Positions 35,426 to 44,414 of a DNA stretch of 64,000 nucleotides are shown here, one piece after another (within the stretch, counting starts at the first letter, position 1; each line of letters starts with the position of its first letter). Source of the stretch: Massilia pinisoli (GTDB taxonomy: Bacteria > Pseudomonadota > Gammaproteobacteria > Burkholderiales > Burkholderiaceae_D); NCBI RefSeq assembly GCF_024753285.1, contig NZ_JANUGW010000030.1, positions 17,389-81,388 on the forward strand, given 5' to 3'. Below the pieces are notes generated by a model. That model was not told the origin of the DNA. It searched no databases and saw nothing but the letters and a program-made list of their open reading frames with translations. The translations under genes and the position numbers were made by a program.

Positions 35426-36193
35426 TCAGTGACGCAGCTTGTAGCCGCGGCGAAGCAGATTGATTGCGATAGCGGCCAAGGCCACGAAGAAGACGGCGAC
35501 GATGCCCAGGCTGGTCCAGGGCGACACGTCGGACTGGCCAAAGAAACCATAGCGGAACCCGTCAATCATATAAAAGAACGGGTTGAAATGCGAGACTGCC
35601 AACCAGAATGGCGGAAGTTTCTTAATGGAATAGAACACACCGGCCAAAAATGTTGCTGGCGTGATCAAAAAGTTCTGGAACGCCGCGAGCTGGTCGAACT
35701 TTTCCGCCCAGATGCCGGCGATGACGCCCAGCGTGCCCAGGATGCCGGCGCCCAGCAGCGCGAACACGATAATCCACAGCGGCGCCACGAACGACAGGTG
35801 CGCGAACCACGCCGTGATGACGAACACGCCGAAGCCGACCGCGAGGCCGCGCACGACGGACGCCACCACGTACGCGGACAAAATCTCCACGTGCGACAGC
35901 GGCGGCAGCAGGATGAACACGAGGTTGCCCGTGATCTTGGACTGGATCAGTGACGACGACGAGTTGGCGAACGCGTTCTGCAGCACGCTCATCATCACGA
36001 GGCCGGGGACGAGGAACGACGTGTAGCTGACGCCATCCAGCATCTCGACGCGGCCATCGAGCACGTGGCCGAAAATCAGCAGGTACAGCATCGCGCTGAC
36101 GACGGGCGCCGCGATGGTTTGCGTGGCGACCTTCCAGAAGCGCAGGATCTCTTTGAAGAACAGCGTGCGGAAGCCTACGGAAAACGTGTTCAT
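35426..36193 (-). CDS. ABC-2 type transporter permease (YadH-like)
   Basis: The 255-aa integral membrane protein has about six hydrophobic segments and the ABC-2 pattern, with FFKEILRFWKVATQTIAAPV near the N-terminus and GGVFYSI-type loop AGVFYSIKKLPP before NPFFYMIDGFRYG. It pairs with the ATPase upstream (ATGA overlap). Substrate unknown; position in an envelope gene block suggests an envelope component. Confidence 0.88.
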   Translation of the reverse strand: MNTFSVGFRTLFFKEILRFWKVATQTIAAPVVSAMLYLLIFGHVLDGRVEMLDGVSYTSFLVPGLVMMSVLQNAFANSSSSLIQSKITGNLVFILLPPLSHVEILSAYVVASVVRGLAVGFGVFVITAWFAHLSFVAPLWIIVFALLGAGILGTLGVIAGIWAEKFDQLAAFQNFLITPATFLAGVFYSIKKLPPFWLAVSHFNPFFYMIDGFRYGFFGQSDVSPWTSLGIVAVFFVALAAIAINLLRRGYKLRH

Positions 36194-37122
36194 CGGATCG
36201 ATACTCCAGCTTGAGATGCGCCTTCCATGATCTGGATAAAAATGTCTTCCAGGTCGGCCTGCTGCAGCTGCATCTCGTCGATCTCCGCGCCCGATTCGCG
36301 CAGGCGCGCGAGGATGCCTTCCACTTCGCTGTATTCGTTCACGCGCAACGTGTATTTGTTGCCGTCGTTGTGCTCATCGTGTGCGACGAGGTGACGCAGG
36401 CCTTCCGGCAAGCCGCCATGCTTCAGGTGCACGACGAGCGACGACCCGGACACGCGGCGCAGCAGCTGCGACATGGTGTCCAGCGCGACGACGTTGCCCG
36501 TCTTGAGCATGGCGACGCGCTGGCACATGGCCTGCGCTTCTTCGAGGTAGTGCGTCGTCAGGACGACCGTGTGGCCTTCGCGGTTCAGGCGCGAAATGAA
36601 TTTCCATAACGTCTGGCGCAGTTCGACGTCGACGCCGGCCGTCGGTTCGTCCAGCACGATCACGGGCGGCTTGTGCACGAGGGCCTGTGCGACGAGCACG
36701 CGGCGCTTCATCCCGCCGGACAGCGCACGCATGTTGACGTCGGCCTTCGGGGTGAGGTCGAGGTTTTCCATGACCTCGTCGATCCACTTGTCGTTGTTCT
36801 TCAGGCCGAAGTAGCCCGATTGCAGGCGCAAGGTTTCGCGCACGGTGAAGAACGGGTCGAACACGAGTTCCTGCGGCACGACGCCCAGCTTCATCCGGGC
36901 GTCGCGGAAATCCTTGACGACGTCGTGGCCGTGGATGCGCACGCTGCCGACGTCCGGGCGAATGAGGCCGGCGATCGTCGAAATCAGGGTGGTCTTGCCG
37001 GCGCCGTTCGGGCCGAGCAGGCCAAAGAATTCGCCTTGCTCGATATTCAGTGAAACGCCCTTCAGGGCTTTGAAACCCTTATAGCTTTTCTCGACGCTGT
37101 CGATCTGGATGGCTGCTGTCAT
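36190..37122 (-). CDS. ABC transporter ATP-binding protein (YadG-like)
   Basis: The 310-aa ATPase has Walker A GPNGAGKTTL, signature LSGGMKRR and Walker B VIVLDEPTAGVD, followed by the C-terminal extension typical of ABC-2 exporters. It is the first gene after the mla terminator at 37178-37210, so the promoter of the ABC-bolA-murA-his block should lie just upstream of 37122. Confidence 0.9.
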   Translation of the reverse strand: MTAAIQIDSVEKSYKGFKALKGVSLNIEQGEFFGLLGPNGAGKTTLISTIAGLIRPDVGSVRIHGHDVVKDFRDARMKLGVVPQELVFDPFFTVRETLRLQSGYFGLKNNDKWIDEVMENLDLTPKADVNMRALSGGMKRRVLVAQALVHKPPVIVLDEPTAGVDVELRQTLWKFISRLNREGHTVVLTTHYLEEAQAMCQRVAMLKTGNVVALDTMSQLLRRVSGSSLVVHLKHGGLPEGLRHLVAHDEHNDGNKYTLRVNEYSEVEGILARLRESGAEIDEMQLQQADLEDIFIQIMEGASQAGVSIR

Positions 37123-37177
37123 GCGTTGGGGAGCCGGCGGGCCGGGACCATGCGGGGGAAACGGACCATTATAGAAG

Positions 37178-37210
37178 AAAACGCCACGGCGTTCCGGGCC
37201 GTGGCGTTTT
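37178..37210 (-). terminator. Rho-independent terminator after mlaB
   Basis: A 12-bp stem AAAACGCCACGG/CCGTGGCGTTTT with a 9-nt loop lies 23 bp past the mlaB stop. It separates the mla operon from the ABC-murA-his block. Confidence 0.85.
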
Positions 37211-37233
37211 CAAGGATTGGGTCGCGCGGGTCG

Positions 37234-37509
37234 TTACGCGCGGCCGAGGAGACCGTCGACGCCGTACAGCTTCGCCAGCGCATCGACGTTGGCCGGCACA
37301 TTGATGAACTTGACGCTGCGCCCCTGCCCCTGCGCGCGGCGCTGCCAGGCCAGCATCAGAGCCAGGGCCGAGGAATCGGCGGCCTTGACGCCGCCGAGGT
37401 CGAACACGGTTTCGCCGGCCGTCACGGCCGCGCAGCCCTGCGCCAACGCCGCTTGCGCGTTGTCGAACGTCAGGGCTTCGAGCGAGAGCATGGGGTTCGC
37501 TTCCGCCAT
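37234..37509 (-). CDS. mlaB: STAS-domain protein MlaB
   Basis: The 91-aa protein has the STAS core FDLGGVKAADSSALALMLAW. MlaB binds and stabilises the MlaF ATPase in the MlaFEDB phospholipid transporter. It is the last gene of the operon and is followed by a terminator. Confidence 0.88.
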   Translation of the reverse strand: MAEANPMLSLEALTFDNAQAALAQGCAAVTAGETVFDLGGVKAADSSALALMLAWQRRAQGQGRSVKFINVPANVDALAKLYGVDGLLGRA

Positions 37510-37511
37510 GC

Positions 37512-38165
37512 TTACTTCTGCGGGGCCTTGTTGAGCGGCTTGTTGGCCAGCTGCTCGTTGCGGTCGTGCAGCTTCTTGATCAGGCCGTCGATGCCGCCCT
37601 TGCCGATTTCCGAGGCAAAAGTGCTCTTGTAGGTTTCGACCAGCCAGGCGCCCATGACGTTCAGGTCGAAGATCTTCCAGCCCTGCGCGCCCTTGGACAG
37701 GCGGTAGTTCAGAGTGATCGGCTCGCCGCGGGTCAGGTTGACCTGCGATTTCACTTCCACTTCCGAATCGCCCGGCTGGCCGCGGAACGGCTTGAACTCG
37801 ACCGTTTCGTTCTTGATCTGCGACAGCGCACCGGCGTACGTATACACGAGCAGCGTGCGGAATTCTTCCGCCAGCTGCTTCTGCTGGTCCGGCGTCGCCT
37901 GGCGCCAGAAGCGGCCGGCGGCCTGGGCCGTCATCTTTTCCGAATCGACGTACGGCAGGATCTTGGTGTTGACCAGATCCATGATCTTTTTGGTATTGCC
38001 GGCCTGGATGTCCTTGTCGGCCTTGACGCTGTCGATGACGTCGGTGCTGACGCGCTTGACGAGGACGTCCGGTGCTTCATTGGTTGCTGCGGCCGGGGCA
38101 GCGATCACGCTCGTGGAAAAGGCCACGGCGGCGGCGGTCACGATCAATTGTGCGATGGGCTTCAT
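37512..38165 (-). CDS. mlaC: Periplasmic phospholipid-binding protein MlaC
   Basis: The 217-aa protein has a signal peptide (LIVTAAAVAFSTSVIAAPA) and the Ttg2D/MlaC fold, with ILPYVDSEKMTAQAAGRFWR and an Asn/Tyr-rich beta part. MlaC shuttles phospholipids between MlaA in the outer membrane and MlaFEDB in the inner membrane. It lies 2 bp from mlaB. Confidence 0.94.
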   Translation of the reverse strand: MKPIAQLIVTAAAVAFSTSVIAAPAAATNEAPDVLVKRVSTDVIDSVKADKDIQAGNTKKIMDLVNTKILPYVDSEKMTAQAAGRFWRQATPDQQKQLAEEFRTLLVYTYAGALSQIKNETVEFKPFRGQPGDSEVEVKSQVNLTRGEPITLNYRLSKGAQGWKIFDLNVMGAWLVETYKSTFASEIGKGGIDGLIKKLHDRNEQLANKPLNKAPQK

Positions 38166-38240
38166 ACGCTTCCTTTATCTGATTGGGCTGACCAAGCGGT
38201 CCCGCGGGGTGCGCGGACAGCCTGGCTGTACCGGTGTTAA

Positions 38241-39146
38241 CTATTTCCGGGCCGGTTCGGATGACACGGGTGCCGGCGTCGGCGGATTATTCGGTGCCGA
38301 ACCTTCGGCGGGTGCCGGTGCGGCCGTGTCGCCGTTGTCTTCCGGAACTTCCTTCGGTCCCAGCTTCACGCCCAGCTTGGCTTCGACTTTCTCCTGGACC
38401 TTCTCCAGCTTTTCATGGACTTTGTCGGCACGTTCCTGTGCCTTGTCGGTATCGAGCACCTTGCTGCTGCGGCGCTGCATATAGCCGTCACGGATGAATT
38501 CGTAACGGTCGAGGGCGGCGTCTTCGAGCAGATTCGATGCATCCAGCACGCTGGCGCGCTGGTCGACCGCGCGCAGGGCGACGCCACCATTGCGCCACGG
38601 AATGTCGTTCACGTGGGTCCACGAATCGCCCCACCAGTCACCGGGCAAGGCCATGGTGTCGCGCACCGTAGATGGGCCCAGCAGCGGCAACATCAAGTAC
38701 GGACCGCTCGGCACGCCCCAATAACCGAGGGTCTGGCCGAGGTCTTCGTTATGCTTGCGCAGGCCGGCCGGGGTGGCGATGTCCAGCACGCCGACGATGC
38801 CCAGCGTCGAGTTCACGGCAAAACGCATGAAATCGTTGAAGCCGTCTTCCGCCTTCAGCTGGGCGAAATTGTTCAGCGAGCTCCACAGGTCCGTCAAGTT
38901 ACCGAAGAAATTGTTCACACCGGTTTGCACGAAGCCGGGCGTGACGTTCTTGTAGGCGGTGGCGGCCGGCTTCAGCGCGACGCGGTCGACCGTGTCGTTA
39001 AAGCTGAACATGGCACGGTTGAACTTCTCGAACGGGTCCTTCGGATTGGCGGTCGTCGCGCAGCCGCTCAGCAATACGGCTGCACCGAGTGCCAGCGCCA
39101 GGCCAGTGCGGGTGCGCGGCGAGGCGGTGTCATTGCGGTTCGTCAT
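38241..39146 (-). CDS. mlaA: Outer-membrane lipoprotein MlaA (VacJ)
   Basis: The 301-aa lipoprotein has lipobox LSGC (Cys29). The core shows DPFEKFNRAMFSFND, RFAVNSTLGIVGVLDIA and GPYLMLPLLGPSTVRD. MlaA removes mislocalised phospholipids from the outer leaflet. A charged coiled coil and a Pro/Ala-rich tail extend beyond the family core. Its start overlaps the mlaD stop. Confidence 0.95.
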   Translation of the reverse strand: MTNRNDTASPRTRTGLALALGAAVLLSGCATTANPKDPFEKFNRAMFSFNDTVDRVALKPAATAYKNVTPGFVQTGVNNFFGNLTDLWSSLNNFAQLKAEDGFNDFMRFAVNSTLGIVGVLDIATPAGLRKHNEDLGQTLGYWGVPSGPYLMLPLLGPSTVRDTMALPGDWWGDSWTHVNDIPWRNGGVALRAVDQRASVLDASNLLEDAALDRYEFIRDGYMQRRSSKVLDTDKAQERADKVHEKLEKVQEKVEAKLGVKLGPKEVPEDNGDTAAPAPAEGSAPNNPPTPAPVSSEPARK

Positions 39147-39616
39147 TTGCTACTGTCCTTTCCGTCGGCTGCTTTGCTGTAAATAAATTGATTGATCAAG
39201 TCTTCGAGCACTGCTGCCGATTGCGTCCGCGTGATGCGGTCGCCTTCGACGAGGTTGTTCGTATCGCCACCGGCTTCGAGGCCGATGTATTGCTCGCCCA
39301 GCAGGCCCGAGGTCAGGATCTTCAAGGAGCTGTCCTTCGGGAACTTGTAAGCAGGATTCAGATCGAGACGGACGAGCGCCTGGAAGGTCTTGTCGTCGAA
39401 CGAGATCTCGCCCACGCGGCCCACGACCACGCCCGCGCTCTTGACGGGGGACTGGGGCTTCAGGCCGCCGATGTTGTCGAAACGACCCGTGATCGAATAC
39501 GTCTTGCTGAACGAGATCGAGCTCATGTTACCGGCTTTGAGCGCCAGGAAAAGGAGCGATAACGCACCCAACAAGACAAAAAGGCCGACCCAGACGTCAA
39601 TGGATTTACGATGCAT
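39143..39616 (-). CDS. mlaD: MCE-domain substrate-binding protein MlaD
   Basis: The 157-aa protein has an N-terminal membrane anchor (VWVGLFVLLGALSLLFLAL) and one MCE domain with GRFDNIGGLKPQSPVKSAGV and GLLGEQYIGLEAG. MlaD hexamers form the periplasmic channel of MlaFEDB. Confidence 0.95.
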   Translation of the reverse strand: MHRKSIDVWVGLFVLLGALSLLFLALKAGNMSSISFSKTYSITGRFDNIGGLKPQSPVKSAGVVVGRVGEISFDDKTFQALVRLDLNPAYKFPKDSSLKILTSGLLGEQYIGLEAGGDTNNLVEGDRITRTQSAAVLEDLINQFIYSKAADGKDSSK

Positions 39617-39637
39617 AACTTTTTCCCAAATTTCAGA

Positions 39638-40417
39638 TTACTTGTTGAACATCAAGGCGGTCATGATGAAGTCCAGCCCGAGCACCATCAGCGACGCGAT
39701 GACGACAGTCCGCGTCGTGGCGCGCGACACGCCTTCCGGCGTCGGCTGCGCTTCATAGCCCTGGAACAGCGCCGTGAACGTCACGGCGATGCCGAACACG
39801 AAGCTCTTGATCACCCCATTCAAAATATCGCGGCGCACGTCGATGTTCGCCTGCATCTGCGACCAGAACGCGCCTTCGTCCACGCCGATCAGCTGCACGC
39901 CGACGAGGTAACCGCCGATCACGCCGATCGCGGAAAACACGGCGGCCAGCACGGGCATGGCGATCAGACCGGCCCAGAAACGGGGCGCCAGCACGCGCTG
40001 GATCGGATTGACGGCCATCATTTCCATCGCGGTCAATTGCTCGCCCGCCTTCATGAGGCCGATTTCGGCCGTCAGCGACGTGCCCGCGCGGCCCGCGAAC
40101 AGCAGCGCCGTCACGACGGGCCCCAGCTCGCGCAGCAGCGACAGCGCCACCAGCTGGCCGAGCTTTTCCTCGGCGCCGAACTGGCTCAGCGTGTAATAGC
40201 CCTGCAGGCCCAGCACCATGCCGACGAACAGACCCGACACGGTGATGATCAGCAGCGAATAATTGCCGATGAAATGGATTTGTTCCGAGATCAAGGTGGG
40301 CCGGCGCAGCGCGCCGGGCGACTTGGCCGCGAGGCCGAAGAACGAGCGCGTGACGACGCCCACACGCGCGACGGTGTCGAGCACGAAGCCGCCGATGAAG
40401 CCGAGGACATTGGTCAT
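39638..40417 (-). CDS. mlaE: Phospholipid ABC transporter permease MlaE
   Basis: The 259-aa MlaE/YrbE permease shows the family block RELGPVVTALLFAGRAGTS followed by AEIGLMKAGEQLTAMEMM. Its start overlaps the mlaF stop (ATGA). Confidence 0.96.
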   Translation of the reverse strand: MTNVLGFIGGFVLDTVARVGVVTRSFFGLAAKSPGALRRPTLISEQIHFIGNYSLLIITVSGLFVGMVLGLQGYYTLSQFGAEEKLGQLVALSLLRELGPVVTALLFAGRAGTSLTAEIGLMKAGEQLTAMEMMAVNPIQRVLAPRFWAGLIAMPVLAAVFSAIGVIGGYLVGVQLIGVDEGAFWSQMQANIDVRRDILNGVIKSFVFGIAVTFTALFQGYEAQPTPEGVSRATTRTVVIASLMVLGLDFIMTALMFNK

Positions 40418-41217
40418 CGCTGGACCTCCAGGCCCAGGTCTTCGGCGAGCGATTTACCGGGATAGTGGAACGGCACGGGCCCGTCCGGCTCCGCGTTCAC
40501 GAACTGCTTGACGTACGGATCGCTCGAGCGGCGCATCTCGTCCGGCGTGCCCGCGGCGACGATCTTGCCGGCGGACAGGAAGTACACATAGTCGGCAATC
40601 ATGAAGGTTTCGTTCACGTCGTGGGACACCACGATCGACGTCGAGCCGAGCGCGTCGTTCAGGTTGCGGATCAGGTTGGCCGTGACGCCCATCGAGATCG
40701 GATCGAGGCCGGCGAACGGCTCGTCGTACATGATCAGCGCGGGGTCGAGCGCGACGGCGCGCGCGAGCGCCACGCGGCGCGCCATGCCGCCCGAGATCTC
40801 GTTCGGCTTCAGCCCCGCCGCGTTGCGCAGGCCGACGGCATTGAGGCGCATCAGCACGAGGTCGCGGATCAGTTCGTCCGGCAGCGACGTGTGCTCGCGC
40901 AGCGGGAACGCCACGTTCTCGAACACGGTGAGGTCGGTGAAGAGGGCGCCGAACTGGAACAGCATGCCCATCTTGCGGCGCATGCGGTACAAGCCGTCCG
41001 TATCGAGCTGGTTCACGATCTCGCCGTTCACCGCGACGGTGCCGCGTTGTGCCTTGATCTGTCCGCCGATCAGGCGCAGCACCGTCGTCTTGCCGGAACC
41101 CGAGCCGCCCATCACGGCAACCAGTTTACCGCGCGGGAAGTCCATGCTCAGGTTCTGCAGGATCGGGCGATCGCCATACGAAAAATGCAGGTCGCGGATT
41201 TCGACGAGGTTGGACAC
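40414..41217 (-). CDS. mlaF: Phospholipid ABC transporter ATPase MlaF
   Basis: The 267-aa ATPase has Walker A MGGSGSGKTTVL, signature EISGGMARRVALARA and Walker B ALIMYDEPFAGLD. The start is set at a GTG (VSNLVEIRDLHFSYG) because the preceding in-frame codons are unlike the family; no strong ribosome-binding site is seen. It is the first gene of mlaFEDACB. Confidence 0.93.
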   Translation of the reverse strand: MSNLVEIRDLHFSYGDRPILQNLSMDFPRGKLVAVMGGSGSGKTTVLRLIGGQIKAQRGTVAVNGEIVNQLDTDGLYRMRRKMGMLFQFGALFTDLTVFENVAFPLREHTSLPDELIRDLVLMRLNAVGLRNAAGLKPNEISGGMARRVALARAVALDPALIMYDEPFAGLDPISMGVTANLIRNLNDALGSTSIVVSHDVNETFMIADYVYFLSAGKIVAAGTPDEMRRSSDPYVKQFVNAEPDGPVPFHYPGKSLAEDLGLEVQR

Positions 41218-41836
41218 AGTGAGTATTGGTATTTTGAGAATCCCGTATTGTAGTGCAGAAAGGCCAATGCCTGCAGAACGCGGCCAAGTTCCGGGCATGT
41301 TATCGACGTGATATTACAACATTACTAAATCTTGAGTCAGATATTTTTGAAGATAAGTGCTTGTTTTTACTAACTTATGCATACAAGGAGTGTTGCACGA
41401 CATTAAAATATTGTAACAAATTCCATGCGGAAATACTGCTCAGCGGGTGGTTAGCACCAGTCGTGCTGATGAAGCGAACAAGCTTCCGGAGGCTGGCGGG
41501 AGCAAGAGACAGCCAACGCGATATCAGTATTTCTCGCCCAGGATCAAGCAACATCGGTGCGGTTGCGTCGGGAGGTTCTATATCGGTTCGGAGCGAATGC
41601 CGCAAAACTTGGGCCGATCGAGCAAGAATGCGGTTCGTGCACGTGATTGGCGGGGCTGGCCGGATGCGATCGTGACCGGCCAAAACGCAGATCGTCGACG
41701 CGACGATGTCGCTTATCGCACTTGCGGGCGGATTAGCGCGCGTAACAAAACCTTCAGTTATCGGCTAGCAGGATGAAGTTGGTCTCAGGACGACAGCGTC
41801 CGCGAACGCCCGGCGCGGGACCGGGCTTCGTCGGTA
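41218..41836. other. Intergenic region without a recognisable gene
   Basis: These 619 bp hold the mlaF promoter side (41218-41420 is AT-rich) and then GC-richer sequence with several short open frames in different phases (for example 41375-41683 minus and 41253-41675 plus). None has a family resemblance, codon bias or a good start. It may be the remains of a lost gene. Confidence 0.5.
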
Positions 41837-42454
41837 TTACGACGTTTGCTTGCGCCTGGCCGAACGGACGAGACCGGCAAAACCGAGACCGAACAGGGCA
41901 AGAGTCGCCGGTTCGGGGACGTCAGTAATGGAACCTGCGACAAATTGCAGGTTCTCGAAAACAACCCAATCGCCGCTGCCGTTCAGGTTGACGCGCGCGA
42001 TGCCGTCATGCGCGATGCCATCGAAGAACGGGCCGCAGCATGGGTGGTTCACGTTGAGCGTCTCGATCACGTTGTCAAGGGAATCGTACGCGGTATAGGT
42101 CCATACGCCATTGAACGCGCCGCCTTGGATGCCGAATGCGGACACTGGCGCCGTGAAAACCAGGTCGAAACTCGCCGGCGAACCGAACGTATTCTGCAGG
42201 CTATTGCCGACGTCACCAAACGCGCCACTGCCACCTCCACAGCCGTTGCAGATAGTTACGGGACTGCCGTTACCGTTAATGGTGACACCAGGAAGCGACA
42301 GGGACAAATAATCCCCGGCAGCAACGGAGTCGAAGTTCTGGACGGTCGCGCCCGTCAGCGCCGGATCACCGGGTGAAGTGATCGGGGAGGCTTGGGCGCT
42401 GCACGACAGCACCAAGAGAACCGCGGCGGCAGCATACGAAAACGGATATTTCAT
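41837..42454 (-). CDS. PEP-CTERM sorting-domain protein
   Basis: The 205-aa exported protein has a signal peptide (YAAAAVLLVLSCSAQA), a beta-rich body with CNGCGGGSGAFGD and NHPCCGPFF, and the sorting tail VPEPATLALFGLGFAGL with basic end RSARRK. The four to five cysteines in the body are unusual for PEP-CTERM proteins and could form disulfides. A near-consensus sigma-54 promoter lies 37 bp upstream of the ATG. The body resembles other PEP-CTERM proteins with a FDLVFTAPVSAFG-type strand; no enzymatic motif is seen. Confidence 0.9.
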   Translation of the reverse strand: MKYPFSYAAAAVLLVLSCSAQASPITSPGDPALTGATVQNFDSVAAGDYLSLSLPGVTINGNGSPVTICNGCGGGSGAFGDVGNSLQNTFGSPASFDLVFTAPVSAFGIQGGAFNGVWTYTAYDSLDNVIETLNVNHPCCGPFFDGIAHDGIARVNLNGSGDWVVFENLQFVAGSITDVPEPATLALFGLGFAGLVRSARRKQTS

Positions 42455-42490
42455 ATGGAAATCCTTTCAGGTTGGTTGTAATAACTTAAT

Positions 42491-42506
42491 TGCAAGGATC
42501 ATGCCA
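42491..42506 (-). promoter_or_regulatory. Sigma-54 promoter of the second PEP-CTERM gene
   Basis: The minus strand reads TGGCATGATCCTTGCA, with one mismatch to TGGCACG-N4-TTGCW and exact GG-N10-GC spacing. Transcription is predicted to start near 42480, about 26 nt before the ATG. Confidence 0.8.
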
Positions 42507-42526
42507 ATTTGAAAATCTTCACGAAA

Positions 42527-42558
42527 TCAACTATTTGCAAAAAGTCAACTATTTTGCA
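42527..42558 (-). promoter_or_regulatory. Direct repeat, possible activator site
   Basis: TCAACTATTTGCA (42527-42539) is repeated as TCAACTATTTTGCA (42545-42558), 18 bp start to start. It lies 21-52 bp upstream of the sigma-54 element at 42491-42506, where an enhancer-binding protein or IHF could bind. No matching repeat was found at the other two sigma-54 promoters. Confidence 0.35.
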
Positions 42559-42748
42559 TAACTATTAATGTAAGATTCTTCGACGTCATATAGATTTTCC
42601 TCAAAGTTATTTCGAATAGTTGGAACGCACAGGACGACAGCAAGTCTTATTCAAACCGAATATCCTTCTCATAAAACGGTCGCGGAATAATCTTCAAGCT
42701 GCGGAATTAAAGTGTTCAGTGGTATCGACGTATTGGGGAGCAGAAACG

Positions 42749-43390
42749 ATGACGACAGCACTTATCCACATCGACAGCGGCACGACCACGATGGAAGGCA
42801 TGCTGGAACTGCCCCGCTCCGCGGCCGGCGTCGTACTGTTCGCGCACGGCAGCGGCAGCAGCCGGCTCAGTCCGCGCAACAACCACGTGGCGCGCGTGCT
42901 GCGCGACGCCGGCATCGGCACCCTGTTGCTGGACCTGTTGACGCCGGGCGAAGACCGGCAGACCTACAACCGTTTCGACATCGCCCTACTGGTAGGCCGC
43001 CTGCGCGCGGCCGCAGCCTGGCTCGGCGCACAGGAAGCGACGACTGCTCTGCCCCTCGGCCTGTTCGGCGCCAGCACGGGCGCCGCCGCCGCACTGCAAC
43101 TGGCGGCCGATCCGGCCGTGCCCGTCGCGGCAGTCGTGTCGCGCGGCGGGCGGCCTGACCTGGCCGGCCTTGACGCCTTGCGCGCCGTCGAGGCGCCGAC
43201 ACTCCTCATCGTGGGCGGCGCCGACGAGCCCGTCATCGCGCTGAACGAGCAGGCGTACGCGGAACTGGGCTGCGTGAAGCGGCTGATGATCGTCCCCGGC
43301 GCCACGCACCTGTTCGAAGAGCCGGGCACGCTGGACGAGGTGGCGCGCCTCGCGGCCGACTGGTTCGCCGGCTATTTCGCGGGCGGCTGA
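42749..43390 (+). CDS. Dienelactone hydrolase-like alpha/beta hydrolase
   Basis: The 213-aa alpha/beta hydrolase has the nucleophile elbow GLFGASTGAAAAL (Ser in G-A-S-T-G), FAHGSGSSRLSPRN near the oxyanion hole, a probable catalytic Asp in VGGADEPVIALN and His in PGATHLFEEPG. The substrate is unknown. GGGAG precedes the ATG at 42749. The next gene starts one base after its stop. Confidence 0.85.
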   Translation: MTTALIHIDSGTTTMEGMLELPRSAAGVVLFAHGSGSSRLSPRNNHVARVLRDAGIGTLLLDLLTPGEDRQTYNRFDIALLVGRLRAAAAWLGAQEATTALPLGLFGASTGAAAALQLAADPAVPVAAVVSRGGRPDLAGLDALRAVEAPTLLIVGGADEPVIALNEQAYAELGCVKRLMIVPGATHLFEEPGTLDEVARLAADWFAGYFAGG

Positions 43391-43391
43391 C

Positions 43392-44399
43392 GTGGCGGCG
43401 CCGCTCCGCCTCATGTTCGGCGGCGACGTCATGCTGGGCCGGCACGTCCGCGACGTCATGCGGCGCGACGGCATCCATGCGCCCCTCGGCGCGCTGGCGC
43501 CGCTGCTGCGGTCCGCCGACCTCGTCATCGTCAACCTGGAGTGCGCGCTCACTGACGGCACGACCCGCTGGCATGGCGCACCGAAAGCTTATTATTTTGC
43601 CGGACCGCCCGAAGGGGGACAGGCGCTGTCCGATGCCGGCATCCGCCTCGTCAGTGTGGCGAACAACCACAGCCTCGACTACGACATGCAAGGCCTGGCC
43701 GACACGGTGCGCGTCCTGGACGCGCACGTCATCGCCCACGCGGGCGCGGGCGCGGACCTCGGGCAAGCGCTGGCGCCGGCCATCGTGCCCTGCGGTGCGA
43801 TATTGGTCGGCATGGCGGCGTTCTGCGACCACCAGGACGATTTCGCCGCGGCGGACGATAAGCCCGGCATCGCCTGGCTCGACCTGCACGACGAGACGGC
43901 CGCCATCGACGCCTTCGCACGCGCGCTCGCGCCCCTGCGCGCGGCGGGCGTGCGCTGGACGATCCTGTCGCTGCACTGGGGACCGAATATGGTGACGGCA
44001 CCGGGCCCGCACCTGCGCCGCCTCGCGTATGCCGCCATCGACATGGGCTGGAAGATCGTCTATGGCCACAGCGCGCACATCTTCCACGGCGTCGAGCTGT
44101 ACCGCGACTGCCCGATCCTCTACGCGTGCGGCGACCTCGTCGATGACTACGCGATCGACCCCGACCTGCGCAACGATCACCAGCTGCTGTTCGAGGTGCA
44201 GCTGGACAACGACGTCTTGCGGCGCATCGTGCTGCACCCCGTCTTCATCCGGCGTGGCCGCGCGGTGCCGGCGGACCATACGCAGCGCGCGTGGATCTAT
44301 GCGCGTATGCAGGCGCTGTGCCGCGATCTCGCGACAACGGCGCGGATGGAAGATGACATGCTCGTCGTCGAGCGGGCCGCGGCCACGCCGCACGAGTGA
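43392..44399 (+). CDS. CapA family protein (calcineurin-like fold)
   Basis: The GTG-started 335-aa protein has the CapA/PgsA pattern: LMFGGDVMLGRHV, DLVIVNLECALTD, SVANNHSLDYDMQGL, LSLHWGPN and YGHSAHIFHGVELY. The metal-binding Asp, Asn and His residues are present. CapA proteins are linked to poly-gamma-glutamate or capsule synthesis, but many members stand alone with unknown roles. No signal peptide is visible. It is probably co-translated with the hydrolase upstream (one-base gap). Confidence 0.82.
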   Translation: MAAPLRLMFGGDVMLGRHVRDVMRRDGIHAPLGALAPLLRSADLVIVNLECALTDGTTRWHGAPKAYYFAGPPEGGQALSDAGIRLVSVANNHSLDYDMQGLADTVRVLDAHVIAHAGAGADLGQALAPAIVPCGAILVGMAAFCDHQDDFAAADDKPGIAWLDLHDETAAIDAFARALAPLRAAGVRWTILSLHWGPNMVTAPGPHLRRLAYAAIDMGWKIVYGHSAHIFHGVELYRDCPILYACGDLVDDYAIDPDLRNDHQLLFEVQLDNDVLRRIVLHPVFIRRGRAVPADHTQRAWIYARMQALCRDLATTARMEDDMLVVERAAATPHE

Positions 44400-44414
44400 T
44401 CAGCCGTCGAAGCG

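Noticed and set aside
41253..41776. Several short open frames between mlaF and the second PEP-CTERM gene
   Set aside because: They overlap one another in different phases and have no homology pattern or good start.
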